A stretch of 64,000 nucleotides of DNA from Verrucomicrobiales bacterium. GTDB lineage: Bacteria > Verrucomicrobiota > Verrucomicrobiia > Verrucomicrobiales > DEV007. The notes below the pieces were generated by a model. That model saw nothing but the letters and a program-made list of their open reading frames with translations, was not told the DNA's origin and did not search any database. Positions 25,209 through 32,756 of this stretch are shown here, one piece after another. Position 1 is the stretch's first letter; every line of letters begins with the position of its first letter. Where the stretch lies: positions 26,177 to 90,176 of the forward strand of contig JARGOP010000013.1 in assembly GCA_029233965.1 (NCBI GenBank), given 5' to 3'. The translations under genes and the position numbers were made by a program.

Positions 25209-26153
25209 TTACCGACGCCTGCGCCCCCTCCTCAACCTGGAGTAAATTTCATCGTCGACCGTTGGGTCAGTGTCATTCTCGAGCAGAGGACTTCCACCGG
25301 GATTGCTGGAGTCGACGCCATCAACATTGTTCCCGTGCCCGTTGTTGTTGTTTATTTTGTCATAAACACTGACCAGAAGAGCCATGTCCTGAAGGTCATA
25401 GCCACCGTGACTCATGTCGGTATGTGTCAACTCCATGAGGTAGACTACGTCCCGTGGGCCGATCTTTATACGTCCCTGATTGTCTAGGATGGGAGAAAGA
25501 AAACTCTCGAGGGAAGGCTGCTGGTAGAGCGGTGTTGTCGTCGGCGGCGTGTCACCGTTGCGAAGCGCCCTGATGTTGGTGGAACCGGTGGTCGAGCTGT
25601 AGCGCGTGCTCCAGGATCTGCTTGATGGTGAATAACGACCGGCCACGTCAAGCGTTTCCCCCTGAAGTAGCCTCGTCGTGTGGACTATCGCATTCGGAAC
25701 AACCTGGCTGTTCGTTCCGTAAAAGATGCGGCTAAGGCTACCTCCGCCTTTGCTCACGCTCGCTTCGGTAGGAATCCATTCCCAACGGGTTATCTCTCCG
25801 CGGTAATTAAGCCAGACGCGCTTCACTGAAGTTCCGAGAACCCGGATGTCAGCATACACATCCCGCTGAGCTCTGATCGTACCGCCATTTTCGATCGTGA
25901 TGATGTCAGAGACGACTTCCGGAACCGTGACGGACCAGGTGAGAGTTGGATGAGTCCCGGCCTGGGCGACAGTCGGGTAGGCGCTGAGAGTGCCGACGGG
26001 AATAACCGGCGAACGGTTTTGACTCCAGACCGTCGAGGGAACAGAAAAAACGAGTGCACAAGCTAGCAGTCCCAGAATCTCAGTTCGTTGTTTTCTTAGC
26101 GTCAGAGGAGATGAGGGAAGGGATTTCATGCTCATTTGTGTTGGAATCGACAT
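25209..26153 (-). CDS. Exported protein with NNGHG-type acidic C-terminal motif
   Basis: About 314 residues. A basic n-region followed by the hydrophobic stretch EILGLLACALVFSVPSTVWSQ indicates export. The middle is beta-rich, and the C terminus contains VYDKINNNNGHGNNVDGVD then SSNPGGSPLLENDTDPTVDDE and a basic tail RLRRGRRRR. The Asn/Gly/Asp-rich part resembles a calcium-binding loop and recurs in a shorter form in the gene at 49649. Start candidates are 26228, 26153, 26135 and 26129; 26153 has AGGAG immediately upstream but only one base away, so the exact start is open. It belongs to the block of exported unknowns between the ABC genes and the pseudopilins. Confidence 0.68.
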   Translation of the reverse strand: MSIPTQMSMKSLPSSPLTLRKQRTEILGLLACALVFSVPSTVWSQNRSPVIPVGTLSAYPTVAQAGTHPTLTWSVTVPEVVSDIITIENGGTIRAQRDVYADIRVLGTSVKRVWLNYRGEITRWEWIPTEASVSKGGGSLSRIFYGTNSQVVPNAIVHTTRLLQGETLDVAGRYSPSSRSWSTRYSSTTGSTNIRALRNGDTPPTTTPLYQQPSLESFLSPILDNQGRIKIGPRDVVYLMELTHTDMSHGGYDLQDMALLVSVYDKINNNNGHGNNVDGVDSSNPGGSPLLENDTDPTVDDEIYSRLRRGRRRR

Positions 26154-26297
26154 GCTCCTGAGACGGACAACTTGAGATGTTATGCAGCCAATGCGGAAAA
26201 AAATACGCTTTTTCCCGTGAAATGTCATTAAAAATTTTTCCCGTTTTTTTAAAAACTTTAGTATGAGAGTGAATTGTTCTTCGTAGAAAAGGCTGCC

Positions 26298-27107
26298 TCA
26301 TTTTGGAGCGCCTCCCTTTTCTTCCTGCTTTTGCCATGCAGCAACCAGCCGCCCGAGAAATTCACGACGCTCCTCGATCTCGTTTCTTCGCTCATCAGAG
26401 AGGAGATCCAACCTTCCTTGCGCTCCGCTTTCCACCCAGAGGGCGTCAAAGCGATTCAGGCAAGCAGCAGCATTTAAAATCTGCGTTTCTTCATGAGCCG
26501 GACTGGCTGGGGCGCGATGCGGGATACTGCCGGACTGAGAGGTTGAAAGGTGAAGGTTAATTGACGCGGCGGATGCGGTAAGCCAGGGCTCGGGATCTTC
26601 GTTTTCACTGGAGATCCAATGAAGCGCGAACTTGGAGAGCTCGTCGGCGCGTTGCTGGCCTTTCTCCTGATCGATCCCGTCCATTGAGGTAAGGAAAAGA
26701 TACAATGCCTCATAGATGGTGTAACTTCCCGGATCAAGGAGAAAAGCGTTGACCAGCATCTTACGCAAATCCCGACGGATCGCGATCAGGTGGGCACCGC
26801 CCGGGGGAGTCGGATTGTTCCGACGTGACTTTTCCTCCCGGGCACGTGCCAGCCATCCAACGCCGATTGAATGGATTTCGCCCTCCAGTCCGACGTGCCA
26901 GACCCTGTCGATATCATCTTCGGCGAGGCGCGAGAAAAGGGATCCAAAGGCCGAACCGCGGAGAGAAAAGGGATTTGGATTCAGTAAAGCGTGGCGGGAG
27001 TGCTGCTGCGGCACCGGTGAAGAAGAGGGACTGATTCCGGATAAAAAAACCGCTGTCACGCCGACCACAAGCGCCACGGTGGCAAGGATAGGGTTCATGT
27101 ATTTCAT
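26298..27107 (-). CDS. Membrane-anchored unknown protein
   Basis: A 269-residue protein with one N-terminal hydrophobic segment (ILATVALVVGVTAVFLSGI) serving as signal anchor, then a Ser/Pro-rich linker and a mostly helical body (FGSLFSRLAEDDIDRVWHV, DELSKFALHWISSENEDPEP, CLNRFDALWVESGAQGR). No motif allows a functional call. The start lies four bases from the stop of the ABC permease gene, so the two are likely translated together and the protein may work with the transporter. Downstream, 26229-26297 is an AT-rich gap before the next exported gene. Confidence 0.7.
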   Translation of the reverse strand: MKYMNPILATVALVVGVTAVFLSGISPSSSPVPQQHSRHALLNPNPFSLRGSAFGSLFSRLAEDDIDRVWHVGLEGEIHSIGVGWLARAREEKSRRNNPTPPGGAHLIAIRRDLRKMLVNAFLLDPGSYTIYEALYLFLTSMDGIDQEKGQQRADELSKFALHWISSENEDPEPWLTASAASINLHLSTSQSGSIPHRAPASPAHEETQILNAAACLNRFDALWVESGAQGRLDLLSDERRNEIEERREFLGRLVAAWQKQEEKGGAPK

Positions 27108-27111
27108 CCGG

Positions 27112-27879
27112 TTACCTTCCGGGGCGAAAAAGAGTCAACGCGACAACCCCGAGGATGATCCCCCAACCGCCGAAATAAAGAATAAATTGACCGAAGACGC
27201 CGGGAGGGAGAGGCCCGAGCTTGAAGACGAGCCGGTCCGTCAAATCGGCCAGATGGTAGTGGGGAAGACAGAGGCTCCCGAGGCTCGAAGCAATCCCGCC
27301 CCCGGACAAAAACGGGGCGAATTTTTCCTGAATCACCAATCCGTAAATGAGAAAAGCCGCGACGATGATCCAGGAGACAACCGGGTTCAGCCGGGTGCCG
27401 AGAGAAAAGGCGAGAAGGCAAAGAGGTGCCGTCACGATCAAATAAAGGGTTCCGTATTGCAAGTTCGTGACCGACCAGAGACGGGCTTCTGCGGAGTCCG
27501 AAGGGGTGCAAAGATAGAGAGAGATCAGGATTGTCTCGATCAGCAACACAATTGAGGGAAAGACAAGACCGGCATTAATCTGAAGCGCAAGCATGGCTTT
27601 CGGGAAGCGGTTACGGGAAGCGGGAAGCAACAGTTCGAAAATACCGCCGCGCTGCCATCGGGAACCGGTTGAGGAAGCTTCCACGAGAATCCATATCACG
27701 GTTGTCAGCCAGAGCAGGACCCATGCCGCCTGAGCCCGGGCAGGTTCGATCAGGGAGGGTTTGAGCGAGACCGGGGTCAGTTCTGGAAGAAAGATCGCCA
27801 GAAGGGGAAGGAGGAAGACAAAAACGAGGATGACCTTCCGCGAAAAGAGAGAGGATAAATAAAGCCTAAGACCACTCAT
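27112..27879 (-). CDS. ABC transporter permease-like membrane protein
   Basis: A 255-residue polytopic protein with about six hydrophobic helices (VILVFVFLLPLLAIFLPEL, AAWVLLWLTTVIWILVEA, GLVFPSIVLLIETILISLYL, and three more towards the C-terminal GGWGIILGVVALTLF). Size and layout match ABC-2-type export permeases. It overlaps the ATPase gene by four bases, supporting a transporter pair. The cargo is unknown; its place inside the pilus/secretion locus suggests export of, or energy for, a component of that system rather than nutrient uptake. Confidence 0.78.
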   Translation of the reverse strand: MSGLRLYLSSLFSRKVILVFVFLLPLLAIFLPELTPVSLKPSLIEPARAQAAWVLLWLTTVIWILVEASSTGSRWQRGGIFELLLPASRNRFPKAMLALQINAGLVFPSIVLLIETILISLYLCTPSDSAEARLWSVTNLQYGTLYLIVTAPLCLLAFSLGTRLNPVVSWIIVAAFLIYGLVIQEKFAPFLSGGGIASSLGSLCLPHYHLADLTDRLVFKLGPLPPGVFGQFILYFGGWGIILGVVALTLFRPGR

Positions 27880-28601
27880 GGTTCGGATCGGGTGGTGAAG
27901 AGCGAGCGCCTCAGGCCCGACCAGTCGAGGAATCCGTCCTTCGAATCAACCAACCCGACGGAGTTTTCCCGGATCACCAGCGCGGCGTCAGCCTCTAGTG
28001 CGGCGTCGTCAGGGTGGTGTGAAACGATACGACAGACCCCCTCCTTACGTTCGCGCCACCAGGACCTGACTAGGTCCCGCGCCACAAAGTCCAGGCCGGA
28101 GAGAGGTTCGTCGAAAAGCAGAACACAACCACCTTCCTGATTTGCCGCCGCCGCTTCCCCGAGAACAGCGACGAGCTTCTGGCGATTTCCTCGCGATAAG
28201 GTGGCGTAATCACGACCGAGCGGTAATTCCAATTCGTCGGCAAAAGAAAGGGAGGTCTTGAAAGAGTCATGATCGAGAAGCGCCCGCAGGATCTCACGGG
28301 GCTTGTGGCCGGCATCGAAGGTGAGATCGTCGCAGAAATGGAGAAGCCTGCCATCGATTCGAAAAGCGCCGTTAAGGGGGGGAGTGAGGCTGCCAAGCGT
28401 GCGTAGGAGAGTGGTTTTGCCGGAACCGTTCCGGGCGAGAAGAAGATAATGCCCGGGTCCGAGACATATCTCTGACTCGAAGGAGGCGACACGGGTCGGC
28501 GGCCGCCGTAGGGAGCGATAACCGATTTCGAGCCCCTTGGGGAAAAAGACTCCACCCTTGGAGGGGACGGTTGAACGCGGGCTGGTCTCCGTTGAGTGCA
28601 T
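27876..28601 (-). CDS. ABC transporter ATP-binding protein
   Basis: A 241-residue ATPase. Walker A is ARNGSGKTT (about 56-64, first Gly replaced by Ala), the signature is LSRGNRQK (about 135-142) instead of LSGGQ, Walker B is CVLLFDEPLSGLD (about 159-171), and the switch histidine is in IVSHHPDDA. These identify a functional ABC subunit with a slightly divergent signature. A longer frame reaches 28715, but its first 38 residues are cysteine-rich and unlike the family; ATG 28601 is preferred. The stop overlaps the permease start by ATGA. Confidence 0.88.
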   Translation of the reverse strand: MHSTETSPRSTVPSKGGVFFPKGLEIGYRSLRRPPTRVASFESEICLGPGHYLLLARNGSGKTTLLRTLGSLTPPLNGAFRIDGRLLHFCDDLTFDAGHKPREILRALLDHDSFKTSLSFADELELPLGRDYATLSRGNRQKLVAVLGEAAAANQEGGCVLLFDEPLSGLDFVARDLVRSWWRERKEGVCRIVSHHPDDAALEADAALVIRENSVGLVDSKDGFLDWSGLRRSLFTTRSEP

Positions 28602-28779
28602 GGAGGGGGAGACTATCGCATGCCTCTCGTTCACGCAAGATACTCTTCCGTCCTGAGCGGCGCAAAAGGCTCGAACGGGGCAACAATTATACGGGCCGCT
28701 CGCTACGAAAACCATCGGCTCCGGAAGGCCTGTAGGAGCTTGGATGAAAGTGCCGTAGGATCAGGGCCGGAAAATTCGA

Positions 28780-29172
28780 TCATAGGGATGGTTGGTTACT
28801 CGTAAGCCATTGCCAGGCTTCTCCGGGTAAACCGGAGAAAACCAGAACGAGGAGGAGAATCCCGAAAAAGATCCAAACGACACTCATTGTGAAGGAACGG
28901 TTTGGATTCGAGAAGAGACTTGCCGCAATCCCCGCGCGGTCTGCGACCCTTGAGGTGTAAGTGATATTTTCAGCTTCGAGGGACCTGGTAATTTGCTGTA
29001 TTACTGCCTCGTCACGGGCGGTAATTCGATAAAGATATCGTCCCCCCTTCTCCGCGTCATTCTCCTCAAGAAGAACACTGCCCGGAAGCGCACGGGGAAG
29101 CGTATTGCAGTAAAACCGGGTTTGGTGAACGAATTTTCGCTGGAGCCACCGGTCAAATGAAGTCTGTTGCAT
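28780..29172 (-). CDS. Small protein with C-terminal membrane helix, unknown
   Basis: A 130-residue protein. The N-terminal 90 residues are soluble, with basic and alternating segments (FDRWLQRKFVHQTRFYCNTL, YLYRITARDEAVIQQITRSL), and one membrane helix follows near residues 96-113 (VVWIFFGILLLVLVFSGL). It lies 36 bases after gspF, in line with the secretion ATPase operon, and before the ABC genes. The topology, cytoplasmic domain plus C-terminal anchor, would suit an adaptor between the ATPase complex and the membrane, but this is speculation. Confidence 0.68.
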   Translation of the reverse strand: MQQTSFDRWLQRKFVHQTRFYCNTLPRALPGSVLLEENDAEKGGRYLYRITARDEAVIQQITRSLEAENITYTSRVADRAGIAASLFSNPNRSFTMSVVWIFFGILLLVLVFSGLPGEAWQWLTSNQPSL

Positions 29173-29208
29173 AGGTTTAAAGATGAGGAAATTATCCCGC
29201 TTTCCGAC

Positions 29209-30378
29209 TCAGATGCCCTGCCCGCTCATCATTTTGGGGCCCATTAGGAAAATCGGGAGGAAGGAGCCACCGAAAACGAGTGTGATGAGAAGGCCGGCCA
29301 TGAGCAGAACGATGAAGTTCACTATCTGTGTGAAATCACCGATCACCTGATCGACTTCTTCCTCATACATGGTGGTAAGGAGCCGTAACTGTTCGTCAAG
29401 AGATGAAGACCGCTCTCCGATCGAGACGAGATGTGCCACCTGTGGATCGCACGAGGTGAATTTCCGTAAAGCTTCGGAGAAAGGCAGGCCCGTCTCGATA
29501 TAGCGCCTTCCGGCACTGCGAAGCTCTTCATGCATCGGTGTCCCCTTGAGGGAATCTGAAGCGATCTCGACGGATTTAGCCAGATTAATCCCGTTTGAAT
29601 AGAGCATTTCAAGGGAGCCGATAAAGAGAAGCTGCCGCATTCCCATAACGAGTTTGCGGAGAAGGCGCCATCGTGCCATCAGGAAAAAAACCACCGCGCT
29701 GCGTACCTTTTCGACGAAAATAAAAGAAAAAACCGAGCCGCAGAGGAGAAGAATCACCGGTATCCATACCTTTCGGGTGGCCCGGCTGATTTCAAAAAGT
29801 ATCGCGGAGATCGGATCGGGCTCCTGACCTACATCGAGAATGATATCTTCGATCTGGGGGATCACGCGGATTTGTGAAAACACGAAAAGGAGCAGGAGAG
29901 CGAAGATTATGATACCCGGAAGCAAGGTCGCCTTTCGCATTCGCGAACGGAATTCCGCTTCTTTCTTTAATCGGTCGGCGATAGATTGAAAGGCCCGCGC
30001 GAGCTGTCCCGAGTCAGCCCCGGCCCGGACAAGGGAGATGATCTTCTCATCAAAACGCCCGGTTTTTTTAAAGGCCGCGTCGACAGGCATTCCATTGCCG
30101 AGGGATTCTCTTATTTCTGCCGTGAGCTTCGTGATCAAAAGAGACGGATGATTCGCACCGTAATAGGATAGGGCGTCCGAAGTATTGATGTTTGCCCTGA
30201 GCATCGAGGCAAGGCTTCGGCACAGTTTAATAACTTCCTTACCCGGAAGATTCTTTGAAAGGCTGATTCCGAGAAAGGGCCTCGGCTCTTTTGCGATAAC
30301 TTCAGTATCAACCGGTTTTTCTCTTGCTGCTTCGAGGAGCTCGCGTGCAGAGGATCGTCTGGGTGGAGGTGGAGTCAT
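29209..30378 (-). CDS. gspF: Type II secretion / type IV pilus inner-membrane protein F (GspF/PilC)
   Basis: A 389-residue platform protein with the duplicated T2SSF domain: first copy about residues 60-180 (LCRSLASMLRANINTSDALSYY, DEKIISLVRAGADSGQLARAF), second about 240-360 (LFIGSLEMLYSNGINLAKSV, QVAHLVSIGERSSSLDEQLR). Three membrane helices lie near residues 155-173, 208-226 and 355-380. It anchors the assembly ATPase and drives pilin insertion. The start overlaps the GspE stop by four bases, as expected for translationally coupled partners. Confidence 0.94.
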   Translation of the reverse strand: MTPPPPRRSSARELLEAAREKPVDTEVIAKEPRPFLGISLSKNLPGKEVIKLCRSLASMLRANINTSDALSYYGANHPSLLITKLTAEIRESLGNGMPVDAAFKKTGRFDEKIISLVRAGADSGQLARAFQSIADRLKKEAEFRSRMRKATLLPGIIIFALLLLFVFSQIRVIPQIEDIILDVGQEPDPISAILFEISRATRKVWIPVILLLCGSVFSFIFVEKVRSAVVFFLMARWRLLRKLVMGMRQLLFIGSLEMLYSNGINLAKSVEIASDSLKGTPMHEELRSAGRRYIETGLPFSEALRKFTSCDPQVAHLVSIGERSSSLDEQLRLLTTMYEEEVDQVIGDFTQIVNFIVLLMAGLLITLVFGGSFLPIFLMGPKMMSGQGI

Positions 30379-32063
30379 TCCGCGTTGGTGAGATCAATGG
30401 ATTTACTCAGGGCTTCCAGATCGGTGCGCCCCTCGCGGAGCAGCTCAAGACCACTGTCTCTCAGTGAAGGAAGCCGACCATCCCGCCGGACCTCGCGCTC
30501 CATCTCGTAGGGGCTCAGAGTTCCCTTGGAAAGTTCGTCCGACCAGCGAGCCGTGATTGGAATGATTTCGAGGATGGCGGCGCGCCCGTGATACCCCCGC
30601 CCCTGACAGCTGTGACATCCCCCGGTATTCCGCACGTAAACGGGCAGATCCCTCATCGAATCCTCCAGGTTGAACTTGCGGATATCCCGCTCCAGAAGAC
30701 GTGGCTTGGGCACCTTACAGACAGGGCAGAGCAGTTTGAGGAGGCGCTGGGCGCAGGCTGCTTTGAGCGTTTGCGCAATCTTCCAGCGTTCAATGCCTAT
30801 CTGTTCGAAACGCTCAATGATTTGTGAGGCTCTCGGAGTATGGATCGTTGTTAAAACCTTGTGACCGGTAATTGCGGCCTCGATCGCAAGTTCTGCTGAA
30901 TCAAGATCCCTCACCTCACCCATGAGAATGATGTCGGGATCGCTACGCATGAAGCTGGCAATCATTGCCTTGAATTCGTTTGGTCGGATATCGCAGTGGA
31001 TCACTCCCTGAATTTCATCCTCGACCGGATTTTCGAGGGTGAGAATATTATCCTCGGGACGGTTCAATTCACGCAGCATCGCGTTCAGAGTGGTCGATTT
31101 GCCGGAGCCGGTCGGTCCCGACATGACGATAATCCCGGAGGGAATCGCCATTACCCGCTCAAGTTCAAAAAGGGTTGCGGGATCGAAGGCGAGCGAACCG
31201 ACCCCCAGTTTTGCCTCGAAATGGGCCTTGTCTAGAAGTCGCATCGTCACATGATAGCCGCGGTAAGTGCGATGCCTTTCAAAGCGGATATCGATGGAGC
31301 GATTCAGGTAATTAACTCCGAAACGTCCTGAAATCCCCGGGCTCTTCACCCGCTCTTCAGGTGCCAAACCCATGAGATTAAGAAGGAAGGCATCAATCCG
31401 ATTTTTCAGCTTAATTGGAATCGGATACTTCGTTCCCATATCTCCATCGATACGGTAGCTGTAGGTGACATCGCCAATCCCACATTTGACGTGGATGTCT
31501 GAAGCTCTTAATCGTATGGCATCGGAAAGGATCTTGGCGACGAGCCTTGCGAGTGGCTCCTCATGTTCCGCATTGATGTCAAAATAATGCTTTTCTTCGG
31601 AGCTTTCGTCGACCTCTATCGACTCGAGTTCGTTTCGTGAAGGCCCCTGAGTTCCGGAAACGGATTCAATAACGGGAATAATTTCGGCATAGGGAACGAG
31701 GATCCGAACGGGTTCCAGGTCCTCGAAGCGGGACGAGATGGCGTCCTCCGCCGTCGTATCCCATGGATTGACAACGGCGAAATAAAATCGGGTCTGGTCC
31801 CTCGCGATCGGAACAAAAAGCCCGCGATTGAGCAGTGCCGGATCGAAAATTTCGAGGAGGACTGGATCAATGAAGTCTCTGATCCGTCCTAAAAACGGAA
31901 TGCCGCATTGGGAGGCGATGATTGAGAGGATCCTCGCCGAGGTAGAAGCCCGGATCGCGGCGTCATCTCCGGCAAAGTGCCCCTCCGGCGCGAGGGTAAT
32001 GATTTCGTCAATAACCTGCCGGGTAAATGTTTCATTGACGGGAAATCCAAGATCAAGATTCAT
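30375..32063 (-). CDS. gspE: Type II secretion / pilus assembly ATPase (GspE/PilB)
   Basis: A 562-residue ATPase. Residues 40-135 are a GspE/MshE-type N-terminal domain (SARILSIIASQCGIPFLGRI). The core has Walker A GPTGSGKST (316-324), the Asp box LTLENPVEDEIQG, Walker B with the MGEVRD motif near 381-386, and the His box TGHKVLTTIHT. A tetracysteine zinc site (Cys446, Cys449, Cys483, Cys486) is typical of GspE. It powers pseudopilus extension together with GspF. It is overlapped by ATGA on both sides: upstream by the stand-alone N-domain protein and downstream by gspF. Confidence 0.95.
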   Translation of the reverse strand: MNLDLGFPVNETFTRQVIDEIITLAPEGHFAGDDAAIRASTSARILSIIASQCGIPFLGRIRDFIDPVLLEIFDPALLNRGLFVPIARDQTRFYFAVVNPWDTTAEDAISSRFEDLEPVRILVPYAEIIPVIESVSGTQGPSRNELESIEVDESSEEKHYFDINAEHEEPLARLVAKILSDAIRLRASDIHVKCGIGDVTYSYRIDGDMGTKYPIPIKLKNRIDAFLLNLMGLAPEERVKSPGISGRFGVNYLNRSIDIRFERHRTYRGYHVTMRLLDKAHFEAKLGVGSLAFDPATLFELERVMAIPSGIIVMSGPTGSGKSTTLNAMLRELNRPEDNILTLENPVEDEIQGVIHCDIRPNEFKAMIASFMRSDPDIILMGEVRDLDSAELAIEAAITGHKVLTTIHTPRASQIIERFEQIGIERWKIAQTLKAACAQRLLKLLCPVCKVPKPRLLERDIRKFNLEDSMRDLPVYVRNTGGCHSCQGRGYHGRAAILEIIPITARWSDELSKGTLSPYEMEREVRRDGRLPSLRDSGLELLREGRTDLEALSKSIDLTNAE

Positions 32064-32662
32064 GAAGCGAAATGACGTCGACAGAGGCTCTGCCAGCTCT
32101 CAAAACCCGTCCGAACCGGGAAAATAACCGGAGTGACGACACTGCGGCTTCGGAAAATCCGGACAATTTCGGCGGCAAGGGCTTCCGCGGTGAGGGGGTT
32201 GATTGACGCAAGGGTTAGGAAACAGCCCGACTCCTCCTGCAGGACCGGAGTCTGAAGAATCCGGCAAAGCTCGGCGATGTCGCCTTCCTGGGTGTAAAAA
32301 TCAATAGGAACAGCCATCCGGTCAGCGAAACCGAGGAAAGGAAAGCGCAGCCCGGCAGCAAAGGCAAACTGTTCGAGGAGGTCTTCGCGGAGATGATGGG
32401 GAAGACCGCTTCGCGAGAAAGCGTGGGAAAGAAAATCCTCAGGCACTTCACCAACCGTTCCGGCAACGTTTTCTTTGAGGTAGTCTGTTACGAGAGACTC
32501 TTCGATTGCAAGGTCGGGGCAATGTGTATTAACGATTTCAAAAGTTTTCAGCGCCACGGTTTTTCGTATTGAGTGCCCTACGGCTTTCGGAGAGAAATCG
32601 TCTCGATTTTTTCCAGAATCATCCTGAGATGGTGCGACGGATTTTTTGTCCATAATAGTCAT
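32060..32662 (-). CDS. Stand-alone GspE N-terminal-domain-like protein
   Basis: A 200-residue protein without a P-loop. Its C-terminal half repeats the layout of the GspE N-terminal domain encoded next door: LLEQFAFAAGLRFPFLGFAD against ILSIIASQCGIPFLGRIRD, and SGCFLTLASINPLTAEALAA against TRFYFAVVNPWDTTAEDAIS. The first 50 residues are polar and probably flexible. In known systems this domain links the ATPase to GspL or binds cyclic di-GMP (MshEN). A free copy could regulate or dock the hexamer. Stop and start overlap with gspE by ATGA, so the two are made together. The relationship is my visual alignment, not a search. Confidence 0.62.
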   Translation of the reverse strand: MTIMDKKSVAPSQDDSGKNRDDFSPKAVGHSIRKTVALKTFEIVNTHCPDLAIEESLVTDYLKENVAGTVGEVPEDFLSHAFSRSGLPHHLREDLLEQFAFAAGLRFPFLGFADRMAVPIDFYTQEGDIAELCRILQTPVLQEESGCFLTLASINPLTAEALAAEIVRIFRSRSVVTPVIFPVRTGFESWQSLCRRHFAS

Positions 32663-32756
32663 TCACCTCTCGGCTTGCAGGAGTCTGCTTGAGAGTCAGA
32701 AAACCGATCTCTTATGCACAGATATCAGTATGGTAAATCTTGGCGAGAGGATTTTC

